Source of the DNA: Ralstonia pickettii
Lineage (GTDB): Bacteria > Pseudomonadota > Gammaproteobacteria > Burkholderiales > Burkholderiaceae
NCBI RefSeq assembly: GCF_000607165.1
Contig: NZ_JFZG01000006.1
Location: 124,001 to 188,000, forward strand
Length of the DNA: 64,000 nt
Reading direction: 5' to 3'
Each line of letters opens with the position of its first letter. Position 1 is the stretch's first letter. The notes under the pieces were generated by a model. It worked only from the letters and a program-made list of their open reading frames with translations. It searched no databases and was not told where the DNA came from. The position numbers were made by a program, and so were the translations under genes. Positions 50,295-58,945 of this stretch are shown one piece after another.

Positions 50295-51197
50295 TCAGTG
50301 CGACTTCTGCGATCCGCCGGCCACGCGCTGGATCGTGGATACCTGCTCCAACGCAGGACCGGGCGCGCGCTCCGGCACTGCGGGCGCGTCAGCGGCGGGC
50401 GGCGCGATGCGCACGGGTCCGACCTCCGCGGAGGGATGACCCTCGCGGCGCAACGGGTACGAAGGCGAAGTGCCGGTTTCCCAATCCGGATCGTCGATTT
50501 CGGCAAACACCTGGCGCAGGCGCTTGCCCCATGTGCCGCGAATCATCGTGAAATATGGGTTCTCTTCGTCGATGGCGACAAAGCGCGTCACACGCAGGGA
50601 GTCGGTCTCATAGACCAGCAGATCCAGCGGCAAGCCCACGGAAATATTCGATTTCAGCGTTGAATCCATCGAAATCAGCGCGCATTTTGCAGCTTCGTCC
50701 AGCGGCAGCCCCGGGCTGACCACGCGGTCGATGATCGGCTTGCCGTACTTGGCTTCGCCGATCTGGAAATAGCAATTCTCGGGCGTGGCTTCAATGAAGT
50801 TGCCTGCCGCGTAGACGTTGAACAGGCGCGGCCGCTCTGCGCCGATCTGCCCGCCGAAGACGATGCTGACGTTGAAGTCGATTTTGGCCTTGGCCAGCGC
50901 TGCCGCGTCGCGGTCGTAGACGTCGCGCACGGCCTCGCCAACAATCGTGGCGGCCTCGAACATGTCCCGCGCCGTCCACAGCGAGCGCGGCTTGCCGCGC
51001 GCTTCGGTCAGCACTTGGCGCACCGCCTGACTGATCGCCAGATTGCCGGCCGTCAGCAGCACCATGACACGATCGCCTTCGCGCTCGAAGACGGTCATTT
51101 TGCGGAACGTGGAAATGGCGTCCACGCCCGCATTCGTGCGGGAGTCGGACAGGAACACAAGGCCTGCGTCCAGGCGCATGGCGACGCAATAAGTCAT
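50295..51197 (-). CDS. Anbu-type proteasome-like peptidase
   Basis: The 300-residue protein belongs to the N-terminal-nucleophile hydrolases of the Anbu (bacterial proteasome homologue) type. It starts MTYCVAMRLDAGLVFLSDSR; after Met removal the N-terminal Thr would be the catalytic nucleophile. SDSRTNAGVD and VMLLTAGNLA-like strands (here VMVLLTAGNLAISQ) and FNVSIVFGGQIGAERP follow the proteasome-beta fold. Residues from about 250 on form a Pro/Ala-rich tail not needed for the fold. It is the last member of a set with transglutaminase-like, alpha-E and ATP-grasp genes, the standard neighbourhood of Anbu. Confidence 0.9.
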   Translation of the reverse strand: MTYCVAMRLDAGLVFLSDSRTNAGVDAISTFRKMTVFEREGDRVMVLLTAGNLAISQAVRQVLTEARGKPRSLWTARDMFEAATIVGEAVRDVYDRDAAALAKAKIDFNVSIVFGGQIGAERPRLFNVYAAGNFIEATPENCYFQIGEAKYGKPIIDRVVSPGLPLDEAAKCALISMDSTLKSNISVGLPLDLLVYETDSLRVTRFVAIDEENPYFTMIRGTWGKRLRQVFAEIDDPDWETGTSPSYPLRREGHPSAEVGPVRIAPPAADAPAVPERAPGPALEQVSTIQRVAGGSQKSH

Positions 51198-51280
51198 GGG
51201 CGAAGCAACAAACGGAAACGGTGGGTTGAAGGCATTCTAGCGCGCCGATCGGAACCCATCTGCGCGCTTGGAAGAGATGC

Positions 51281-52126
51281 TCAATTCACTCGGGTAGTGT
51301 CGGCGGGCAATGGCTCGATGGAAATGCTGACATCCAGCGTCTCGGCACCCCCGCCCTGCCGCACACCGCGAACCGGAGCCGCGGACTGGTAATCGCGCCC
51401 GACTGCCAGCCGGATGTGGCGGGCATCGGTAAAGCACTGGTGGGTGACATCGATGCTGCACCACGTGTGCGATTCGGCGTCGAGGCAAACGTCGGCCCAG
51501 GCGTGACTGGCAAGATCCTCTTCGCCCACGGCATGGAAATAGCCGCTGACATAGCGCGCCGGGACACCCAGCGCCCGGCAGCACGCGACCATCACCTGCG
51601 CCTGGTCCTGGCATACGCCCGTGCCCAGGCCAAACGCCTCCGCAGCGGTGGTGCCAACGTGGGTGGTGTTCGGCTTGTAGCTCACGCGCGTGGCGATGGC
51701 TTGCGCAAGGCGTACCGCAGATTCCGCGTCTCCGTGCACCAGCGCGTGCTCGCGCGCAAAGTTGATCATCTCGGGCGGCGCGGAAGTCAGCGACGTAGCA
51801 CTCAGAAAATACAGCGGCGACACGCGATAGCGCCCTTGCCCGGGCGCATCGACAAACCGATGGCTGCCGGGCGCGCCCGCAGGAAACACCTCGACAATGC
51901 CACGCGCGTCGATGATGACGTCATCCGTGCGGTTGCCGAGGGTGAAGTGATGGACGACATTGCCGAAACCGTCCGTGGCACGCGTGAGGTTGCCAGGCGC
52001 GTGGATCTGCCAGCTGTCCACCTGCTGCAGCTCGCCGCTGCGAGGCGTCAGCCGCAGCTCATGCACGCTGTGGCGCAGCGGCTCGGCATAACGGTAGACC
52101 GTCGTGTGTCGAATTTGGTATTTCAC
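51281..52126 (-). CDS. Transglutaminase-family protein (Anbu neighbourhood)
   Basis: The 281-residue protein has a beta-rich N-terminal domain (MKYQIRHTTVYRYAEPLRHS) followed by a transglutaminase-like papain-fold domain. The catalytic triad is visible: Cys in GTGVCQDQAQV (about residue 170), His in SHAWADV (about 208) and Asp in CSIDVTHQC (about 225). Such proteins may cleave or form amide links; in this neighbourhood they are thought to act with the ATP-grasp ligase. It has no signal peptide, so it is cytoplasmic. Gap to the alpha-E gene is 57 bases. Confidence 0.92.
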   Translation of the reverse strand: MKYQIRHTTVYRYAEPLRHSVHELRLTPRSGELQQVDSWQIHAPGNLTRATDGFGNVVHHFTLGNRTDDVIIDARGIVEVFPAGAPGSHRFVDAPGQGRYRVSPLYFLSATSLTSAPPEMINFAREHALVHGDAESAVRLAQAIATRVSYKPNTTHVGTTAAEAFGLGTGVCQDQAQVMVACCRALGVPARYVSGYFHAVGEEDLASHAWADVCLDAESHTWCSIDVTHQCFTDARHIRLAVGRDYQSAAPVRGVRQGGGAETLDVSISIEPLPADTTRVN

Positions 52127-52183
52127 GATGACACGGGCACCACCCGAAAATGGCGCCCCGATGTATGCACATTGTCCTGCACG

Positions 52184-53134
52184 TCACGCCACCTCGAGCG
52201 GCACCAGGAAATCCTGGCTGATGCCGTTGCCCAAGTCGCCGATCCGCTCCAGGAAGTTGGTCAGCCAGGCATGCAGGCCGACCGCAAAAATATCTTCGAT
52301 GCGGGCGTACCGCAGGTCGGCGTGCAGTTTACCAGCGCGACGTTCGGTCTCTGCCGATTGACTGTTGCGCACAGTCGCAAGAATCTCAACCACCTCGTCC
52401 ATGCTGGCCAGCAGCGAACGCGGCATGTCGCTGCGAAGAATCAGCAACTCCGCCACGCGCGTCGGCGTAATGACGTTGCGATAGATCTTGCGGTAGACCT
52501 CGAAGCCCGACACCGAGCGCAGCGTGGCGGCCCAATGGTAGAAGTCGCCCTGCTCCGCCGCGGTTTCATCGCGCGTGGGCGTGGACTGGAACTTCACATC
52601 CAGCAGCCGTGCAGTATTGTCTGCGCGTTCCAGGAACGTGCCCAGGCGCATGAAATGGAACGCGTCGTCCGTCAGCATGGTGCCGACCTGCACGCCGCGC
52701 GACAGATGCGAGCGGAACTTCACCCATTCAAAGAATTGCGACGGATCGTCCCGCAGCATGCCTTCGGCAATCAGGCGCTGAACGTCCAGCCACGTGGTGT
52801 TGATGGTCTCCCAAACCTCGGTCGTGATGGAGCCGCGTACCGCCCGGGCGTTCTCACGCGCGCCGCGCAGGCAACTCATGATCGACGACGGGTTGGTCAT
52901 GTCACGCACCATGAAATCGATCACATCATCGCGCGAGAGCAGGCCATAGCGTTCGTCAAAGACCTGCGTCAGTTCGCAGATGTCGAGCATTGCCCACCAG
53001 CCCTGCTCGGCCACTTCCGCGGATTGCGGCAGCAGCGAGGTCTGGTAGTTCACGTCGAGCATGCGGGCGGTGTTCTCGGCGCGTTCGGTGTAGCGCGCCA
53101 TCCAGAAAAGGTGGTCTGCGGTGCGGCTGAGCAT
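52184..53134 (-). CDS. Alpha-E domain protein
   Basis: The 316-residue, almost all-helical protein matches the alpha-E family: MLSRTADHLFWMARYTERAE at the start, FMRLGTFLERADNTARLLDVK in the middle and TNFLERIGDLGNGI at the end. The repeated E-R-A-[ED]-N-T-A-R-[ML]-L-D motif is the signature. Its biochemical role is unknown but it nearly always neighbours a circularly permuted ATP-grasp protein. ATG 53134 is used with AGGGA upstream; the longer frame overlaps the ATP-grasp gene and has no family match. Confidence 0.92.
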   Translation of the reverse strand: MLSRTADHLFWMARYTERAENTARMLDVNYQTSLLPQSAEVAEQGWWAMLDICELTQVFDERYGLLSRDDVIDFMVRDMTNPSSIMSCLRGARENARAVRGSITTEVWETINTTWLDVQRLIAEGMLRDDPSQFFEWVKFRSHLSRGVQVGTMLTDDAFHFMRLGTFLERADNTARLLDVKFQSTPTRDETAAEQGDFYHWAATLRSVSGFEVYRKIYRNVITPTRVAELLILRSDMPRSLLASMDEVVEILATVRNSQSAETERRAGKLHADLRYARIEDIFAVGLHAWLTNFLERIGDLGNGISQDFLVPLEVA

Positions 53135-53199
53135 GGCGTTCCCTTCTACGTATTCGATATGCAATTGATCGACTGCCAGTTGCGACAATGCGCGAGCTT

Positions 53200-54684
53200 T
53201 CAGCGCTCCAGCACCCACGTATCCTTCGTCCCGCCTCCCTGCGACGAGTTGACCACCAGCGAGCCCGCCCGCAACGCCACGCGCGTGAGGCCGCCCGGCA
53301 CCATGCGCACATCCTTGCCGGACAGCACGAACGGCCGCAGATCGATATGGCGCGGCGCGATGCCTGCTTCCACATACGTTGGACAAGTCGACAACGCCAG
53401 CGTGGGCTGGGCAATGTATTGTTCCGGGCGAGCCTTCACCACCTCACGGAAGGCGGCAATCTCTTCCTGCGTGGCGGCCGGACCGACCAGCATGCCGTAG
53501 CCGCCTGCACCGTGCGTTTCCTTGACCACCAGTTCGCCCATGTGGTCGAGCACGTATTGCAGGTCGTCCGGCCGGCGGCACATGTACGTCGGCACGTTAT
53601 TGAGGATCGGCTCTTCGCCAAGGTAGAAGCGGATCATGTCCGGCACATACGGATAGATCGACTTGTCATCCGCCACGCCGGTGCCGATGGCATTGCAGAT
53701 CGTGACGTTGCCCGCGCGATAGACCGACAGCAGCCCTGCCGCACCCAGGGAAGAATCCGGCCGGAACACCAGCGGATCGAGGAAATCGTCGTCCACCCGG
53801 CGATAGATGACGTCGATGCGCTGCGGACCCTGCGTCGTGCGCATATAGAGGTGATCGTCCTGCACGAAAAGATCGTGCCCCTCCACCAGCTCAACGCCCA
53901 TCTGCTGCGCAAGAAACGCATGCTCGAAATACGCCGAGTTGTACATGCCGGGCGTGAGCACCACCACCGTCGGATCGGCAATGTTCTGCGGCGACACGCT
54001 GCGCAGCATGTCGAGCAGCATGTCGGGGTAATGCGCGACGGGCGCCACACGATTGCGCGCAAACAATTCCGGAAACAGCCGCATCATCATCTTGCGGTTT
54101 TCCAGCATGTACGACACACCGGAAGGCACGCGCAGGTTGTCTTCCAGCACGTAGAACTCGCCCTCGCCGGCACGCACGATGTCAATGCCGGCCACGTGCG
54201 CGTAGATGTCGCGCGGCACGTCCACGCCGAGCATGTCGGGGCGGTATTGGGCGTTGTTGTAGATCTGATCGGGCGGGATAACGCCGGCACGCAGGATGTT
54301 CTGCTCGTGATAGATGTCGTGCAGAAAGCGGTTGAGCGCATCAACGCGTTGCCGCAGGCCGCGTTCGAGCTTGGCCCACTCACTGGCCGGGAAGATGCGC
54401 GGAATGATGTCGAACGGAATCGTGCGCTCGGTGCCGCTGTTCGATTCGTCCTTGTCGCCGTACACGGCAAAGGTGATGCCGACGCGGCGGAAGATCAGGT
54501 CTGCCTCGGCGCGCTTGTTCTGCAGCGTCGTGGCGGACTGCGCGCCCAGCCATTCGGCGAAACGTCCGTAGTGGCCGCGCACCTCGCCTTGCTGGACGAG
54601 GGCTGCCGGGGCCGGTTCGGCGGCGTGAGGGTTGCGGTCCCCGTCATGCCAGTTGAGCATTTCATCGTAGAACCGGACTGCCAT
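53200..54684 (-). CDS. Circularly permuted type-2 ATP-grasp protein
   Basis: The 494-residue protein belongs to the CP-ATP-grasp family, predicted peptide or amide ligases. Family blocks are YDEMLNWHDGD at the start, TIPFDIIPRIFPASEW, YHEQNILRAGVIPP, FYVLEDNLRVPSGVSYML (metal and nucleotide binding), VVVLTPGMYNSAYFEHAFLA, VKETHGAGGYGML (ATP-binding lysine loop) and HIDLRPFVLSG. It would join an amine to a carboxylate through an acyl-phosphate, but substrates are unknown. ATG 54684 has GGGGAG upstream. It is the first gene of the set alpha-E, transglutaminase, Anbu. Confidence 0.92.
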   Translation of the reverse strand: MAVRFYDEMLNWHDGDRNPHAAEPAPAALVQQGEVRGHYGRFAEWLGAQSATTLQNKRAEADLIFRRVGITFAVYGDKDESNSGTERTIPFDIIPRIFPASEWAKLERGLRQRVDALNRFLHDIYHEQNILRAGVIPPDQIYNNAQYRPDMLGVDVPRDIYAHVAGIDIVRAGEGEFYVLEDNLRVPSGVSYMLENRKMMMRLFPELFARNRVAPVAHYPDMLLDMLRSVSPQNIADPTVVVLTPGMYNSAYFEHAFLAQQMGVELVEGHDLFVQDDHLYMRTTQGPQRIDVIYRRVDDDFLDPLVFRPDSSLGAAGLLSVYRAGNVTICNAIGTGVADDKSIYPYVPDMIRFYLGEEPILNNVPTYMCRRPDDLQYVLDHMGELVVKETHGAGGYGMLVGPAATQEEIAAFREVVKARPEQYIAQPTLALSTCPTYVEAGIAPRHIDLRPFVLSGKDVRMVPGGLTRVALRAGSLVVNSSQGGGTKDTWVLER

Positions 54685-54730
54685 GCTTTTCTCCCCTGAC
54701 GGCGCCGCGCGATGTACGCGGCACGTGGTT

Positions 54731-54760
54731 TTTATAGCACAGCGGTTTTGACCCCCACAA
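54731..54760 (-). promoter_or_regulatory. Promoter of the ATP-grasp/alpha-E/transglutaminase/Anbu set
   Basis: On the minus strand TTGTGG (54755-54760) and TATAAA (54731-54736) are 18 bases apart, about 47 bases before the ATP-grasp ATG. An imperfect inverted repeat (TTGaCCCCcA at 54748-54757 and TGGGGcCAA at 54761-54769, as read on the plus strand) covers the -35, so it could be an operator, or the weak terminator of comEC. Confidence 0.55.
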
Positions 54761-54787
54761 TGGGGCCAACCCGTTATGCCTCCAAGT

Positions 54788-57310
54788 TTACGGCTGGGCG
54801 TCGAAGGCGCCGGTGGCCGTTGCCAGGGATTCCACTTCCTGCGCGGAAGACCAGTACCGCGGCCGCATGGTACGCGCAGTCTGGACGTCCAGCACATCGC
54901 CGTCGGTCTCGATGACGACGGCACCGGTCCTGTCCGTGCGCAAACCGTCGATGTCGCGCGACACGTAGCGCTGCCAGACGTGCGGATGCGGATGTCCGTA
55001 CCGGTTGCGGTAGCCGACCTGGAAAACTGCCACCTGCGGAGAAACTGCGTCCAAGAACGCGCCGCTGGAGCTTGTCTTGCTGCCGTGATGCGGCACAAGC
55101 AAGATGTCTGCCATCAGTCGCCCAGGCGTTTCGGCGGCGATGAGGGCGCTTTCCTGGGCGGCTTCGATATCGCCGGTCAGCAACGCAGCGTGGCGGCCAT
55201 TGGCGATGCGCACCACACAACTGCGGGCGTTGCTGGACACGCGCTCGCTTTCAGCAGGCTGGCGCAGCGGGTGCAGCACCTCAAAGACAACGCCATCCCA
55301 CGTCCATGCTTGCCCAGCCAAACAATCGGTAAAGCGGATGCCGTTTTCATCGGCCACGCTGCGCAAGGCGTGCCGTTGAGGCAAAGACGCCAACATGGTG
55401 CGCACTGGCACCGCATCGATCACCGTTTCGGTGCCACCGGCGTGGTCGCTGTCTTCGTGGCTGACGACAAGCGTGTCGAGCGATTCGACGCCGTGGCCCT
55501 GCAGATAGGGCGTGATGACGCGGGCGGCGGCATCCGCCTGATCGCTGTAGCGCGGGCCGGTATCGAACAGGAGTTGATGGTTGGTGGTTTCGACCAATGC
55601 TGCGGCACCTTGGCCGATATCGAACGCGATGAGCCGGAATTCGCCGGGCGGTGGAGCTGGCACACGCGCCAGCACGAGCGGCAAGAGGAGCAAGGCCCCT
55701 TGAGCGCGCCATGCCCATGCGCGCATGCCGCCAGGCAACAGCAATAGCGCCACGCCGCCCATCGACAGCAGCAAGGCCCACACGGGCGCGACCGGCGCAA
55801 CCCACACCGACCAGCGCGGCTGTGCCAGCCATTCAAGCCAAATGGCCAGCCAGCGGAAGCTCGCCTCGGCCAACATCAGCACCGGCCGCGCTACCGGATC
55901 AGGGAGCGCCGCGCCGATCAGCGCCAGCGGTGTCGTCACGAAACTCACCGCGGGAATCGCCAGCCCATTGGCCACCGCGGAAACCACCGAGGTCTGCTGG
56001 AACAACAGCAAGGTCAACGGTAAAAGGCCGAACGTAACCGCAAACTGAATCCGCGTACCGGCCGCCAATGCATGCCAGGTGCGCTTCATCCAGCCCTCTG
56101 CTTTGCCATTGCGCCGGCCATCGAGCGCCATCTGCGCGGCGATGAAGATGATCGCCACCGCGCCGAATGACAGCCAGAACCCGGCCGACATGACCGCCCA
56201 CGGGTCGACCACCGCCACCACGGCGGCCGCCCAGCACAGCGACAGGCTGGCCGGCACATTCCGATCGGTCAACCTGGCGATGGCTACGGTGGACAGCATC
56301 AGCAGCGTGCGCTGCGCAGGCACGCCCATCCCGGCAAGCAGGCAGTAGCCGAACGCCCCCAACATGGCCGCGATGGCGCCTGCGCGCGGGGTGGGCATGC
56401 GCAGCGGCAATGGCGTGTGCTGCCAGCGCGCCAGCCCGAACGACCGGCGCCACAACGCCATCCACAACGCGGCAAACAGCCCGGCGATCATCGTAATGTG
56501 CAGCCCTGAAATGCTGACGAGGTGACTGATGCCTGTGCGGCGGAACAGGTCCCAGTCATCGCGGGCGATGCCGCTTTGGTCGCCCACCACGAGCGCCACC
56601 ATGACGGCCGCGTAGCGTGCATCGGGCAACGTCGCGAGGATGTGGCGCCGCACGCTGGCACGCCAGCGCTCTACCTCAACGCCGAAACCGGTGCCGGCCT
56701 CATCCAGCGCGACGTTCTGCGCGCGCTTTCCCGTACGGACGTAGCCGATGGCGCGGATGTTGTCGGCCAGCATTGCGTATTCGCCATCGAAGCCACCGGG
56801 GTTGGTCAGGCTATGCGGGCGCTTTACGCGTAGCGTCAGCTGCCAGCGTTGGCCGGGTTTCAGATCGGGGATGCCGGCACGTTGGTCGGGCTTTGCGCCC
56901 TCCTCGCTTACGTTGCCCCAGGTTCGCGTGCCATACCAGGACAGGCGCACGCGTGGCGGCACGGCATCACCCGCATTACTGGATTCGATGTGGAAGAGAA
57001 AACGCGTGGCGTCGTCGCCATTCTGCGGCAGCTCGGCAACCACCCCGGTTGCAATGATGTCCTTGCCTTCCCACGCAGGGCTGAGGGCCACGGCCATGCG
57101 CTGCTGCGCGCACCAATCGCTCCAGCCAAAACCCGCCGCGATGGCGCTGGCGACCAGCAAGACGGGAAACAGCATTGGCCGACGTCGCATGACAACTGCC
57201 AGCAACAGGCAGAGCAACACCACGCCCAGCGGCTGCCACACCGGCGCGAGCGTCGCCTGCATCTGCAATGCCATGCAGCCGGCAACAAAGCCGATCAGCC
57301 ACAGACGCAC
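54788..57310 (-). CDS. comEC: DNA internalisation-related competence protein ComEC/Rec2
   Basis: The 840-residue inner-membrane protein forms the channel through which single-stranded DNA enters during natural transformation. The N-terminal OB-like domain (about 40-200), the central competence domain with many membrane helices (HLVSISGLHITMIAGLFAAL near residue 265, then VPAQRTLLML), and a C-terminal metallo-beta-lactamase domain (about 570-800) are all present. The last has LVVSHEDSDHAGGTE and LLVPHHGSKTSSS. It appears full length, so transformation capacity is not lost here. It starts nine bases after tatD. Confidence 0.94.
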   Translation of the reverse strand: MRLWLIGFVAGCMALQMQATLAPVWQPLGVVLLCLLLAVVMRRRPMLFPVLLVASAIAAGFGWSDWCAQQRMAVALSPAWEGKDIIATGVVAELPQNGDDATRFLFHIESSNAGDAVPPRVRLSWYGTRTWGNVSEEGAKPDQRAGIPDLKPGQRWQLTLRVKRPHSLTNPGGFDGEYAMLADNIRAIGYVRTGKRAQNVALDEAGTGFGVEVERWRASVRRHILATLPDARYAAVMVALVVGDQSGIARDDWDLFRRTGISHLVSISGLHITMIAGLFAALWMALWRRSFGLARWQHTPLPLRMPTPRAGAIAAMLGAFGYCLLAGMGVPAQRTLLMLSTVAIARLTDRNVPASLSLCWAAAVVAVVDPWAVMSAGFWLSFGAVAIIFIAAQMALDGRRNGKAEGWMKRTWHALAAGTRIQFAVTFGLLPLTLLLFQQTSVVSAVANGLAIPAVSFVTTPLALIGAALPDPVARPVLMLAEASFRWLAIWLEWLAQPRWSVWVAPVAPVWALLLSMGGVALLLLPGGMRAWAWRAQGALLLLPLVLARVPAPPPGEFRLIAFDIGQGAAALVETTNHQLLFDTGPRYSDQADAAARVITPYLQGHGVESLDTLVVSHEDSDHAGGTETVIDAVPVRTMLASLPQRHALRSVADENGIRFTDCLAGQAWTWDGVVFEVLHPLRQPAESERVSSNARSCVVRIANGRHAALLTGDIEAAQESALIAAETPGRLMADILLVPHHGSKTSSSGAFLDAVSPQVAVFQVGYRNRYGHPHPHVWQRYVSRDIDGLRTDRTGAVVIETDGDVLDVQTARTMRPRYWSSAQEVESLATATGAFDAQP

Positions 57311-57319
57311 GCGCGGCCG

Positions 57320-58132
57320 TCAGACTGGCAACAGCGCTGCCAGGCGAGGAATGGCTTCGATGCTGTTGCGGCACGCCTGCTCGGCCAACGCCTCAACGGA
57401 GATGCCACGCAATTGCGCCATCGCGTCGGCGATGCGCGCGACTTCTGTCGGAACATTGCGCACACGACCCTGCTCGCCGAACTGGTCGTCGGCCAACCAA
57501 GCGGGCGCGAGGTCGGGCGCGTCGGTTTCCAGCACGATCGACTCGATCGGCAATTCCTGCGCCAGCCGACGCACGCGATTGGCGCGCGAGAAGGTAAAGA
57601 CGCCGCCGAATCCCAGCTTGAAACCGGAATCGACAAAGCGATGCGCCTGTTCCGGGCTGCCGTTGAACGCATGCGCAATTCCGCGTACGCCCGCCTTGGC
57701 GGCGGCGCTATGCACCTGGTCCTGCGACTTGCGCACGTGCATCAGCACAGGCAGGTCGAATTCGCGAGCGATGCCCAGTTGCGCACGGAAGACGGCGTTC
57801 TGCCGCTCAACGTCGTAGTCGGGAATGAAGAAGTCGAGGCCGATCTCGCCGACGGCCACAAAGCGCGGGTCATCCATTGACGCGGCGACCTGGCGGCGCA
57901 GTTCGAGCAGGTCGTCGTCGGTGGCCTGCGCGGCGTAGATCGGATGGATGCCCAGCGCATAACTGCAACCGGCATGCCGATGCGCCAGCGCCCGCACCGT
58001 ATCGAAATTCCAGCGCGCGACCGCCGGCACGACGATGTGGTTGACGCCCGCCGCATGCGCCTGCGCAACGACTGCATCACGGTCGGTATCAAAGTCGCTG
58101 GCGTCGAGGTGGCAATGGGTGTCGATCCACAT
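57320..58132 (-). CDS. TatD-family metal-dependent hydrolase / deoxyribonuclease
   Basis: The 270-residue TIM-barrel hydrolase carries the TatD signature: IDTHCHLDASDF with the H-x-H metal pair, AVGEIGLDFF, LPVLMHVRKS, IAHAFNGSP and VLETDAPDL. TatD proteins act as 3'-5' DNases on damaged or single-stranded DNA; the SDWYG-like sequence is closest to the YjjV subgroup, for which the physiological substrate is unclear. It lies between lolD (84 bases) and comEC (9 bases), so it is probably co-transcribed with comEC. Confidence 0.92.
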   Translation of the reverse strand: MWIDTHCHLDASDFDTDRDAVVAQAHAAGVNHIVVPAVARWNFDTVRALAHRHAGCSYALGIHPIYAAQATDDDLLELRRQVAASMDDPRFVAVGEIGLDFFIPDYDVERQNAVFRAQLGIAREFDLPVLMHVRKSQDQVHSAAAKAGVRGIAHAFNGSPEQAHRFVDSGFKLGFGGVFTFSRANRVRRLAQELPIESIVLETDAPDLAPAWLADDQFGEQGRVRNVPTEVARIADAMAQLRGISVEALAEQACRNSIEAIPRLAALLPV

Positions 58133-58216
58133 GGTCAGTTCTGCGCTAGAAAAGGCGGCAACGTACCGGAAAGCGCGGTGTTCTGGAATCCGCCTTTTCC
58201 GATTGTGCCGCCCGGC

Positions 58217-58945
58217 TCAGCGCTCTTGGTGCAAATGGCCTTCCCGCAGGCGGAAAATGCGGTCGCAGCGGCCCGCCAGTTCGATATCGTGCGTGACGAT
58301 GACAAAGCTGGTGCCCAGCGTGCGCGTGAGTTCCAGCATCAGATCAAACACTTCACCGGCGGTGTGGTCGTCGAGGTTGCCGGTGGGCTCATCAGCCAGC
58401 ACGCAAGCCGGGGACCCGACCAGCGCACGCGCAATCGCCACGCGTTGGCGCTCGCCGCCGGACAGCTCGCCCGGGCGGTGCGCCGTGCGCGGGCCCAGGC
58501 CCACGCGCTCGAGCATCGCCTGTGCGGTGTGGCGCGCTTGCGCTTCTTCCACGCCACGAATGCGCAGCGGCATCGCGACGTTGTCCAGCGCGGTGAATTC
58601 CGGCAACAGATGGTGGAACTGATAGACAAAGCCCAGCGCCCGATTACGCAGGGTGTTGCGCTCGCGCTCCTTCATTGCGGTGAAAGGCTTGCCGAGCAAC
58701 GAGACGCGGCCCGACGTCGGCTCATCCAGCCCGCCCAGCACATGCAGCAACGTGCTCTTGCCGGAGCCCGACGCGCCGACGATGGCGACCTTCTCGCCCA
58801 CGCCGATGCGGATGTCCACGCCCTTGAGCACGTCGACATTCAAGCCGCCCTGGTGGAACGACTTGGATAGTCCTTCGGCCTGCACCACCACACCCTGCGG
58901 CGCTGCGGCCGGCGCTTCCATGGAAGTCATGACGGCCTCACTCAT
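58217..58945 (-). CDS. lolD: Lipoprotein-releasing ABC transporter, ATP-binding protein
   Basis: The 242-residue ATPase powers release of outer-membrane lipoproteins from the inner membrane to LolA. Walker A is GASGSGKST (about 58-66), the signature is LSGGERQR (about 162), Walker B is [12 protein letters not shown] and the switch His is in [20 protein letters not shown] is the LolD-specific motif. Its ATG overlaps the lolC stop by eight bases, with GGAGG at correct spacing inside lolC, so the two are translationally coupled. Confidence 0.96.
   Translation of the reverse strand: MSEAVMTSMEAPAAAPQGVVVQAEGLSKSFHQGGLNVDVLKGVDIRIGVGEKVAIVGASGSGKSTLLHVLGGLDEPTSGRVSLLGKPFTAMKERERNTLRNRALGFVYQFHHLLPEFTALDNVAMPLRIRGVEEAQARHTAQAMLERVGLGPRTAHRPGELSGGERQRVAIARALVGSPACVLADEPTGNLDDHTAGEVFDLMLELTRTLGTSFVIVTHDIELAGRCDRIFRLREGHLHQER

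Noticed and set aside
51416-53500. 694-codon open frame on the plus strand
   Set aside because: It lies opposite the transglutaminase and alpha-E genes, which have full family motifs; the antisense product is rich in Arg, His and Gln without any motif.
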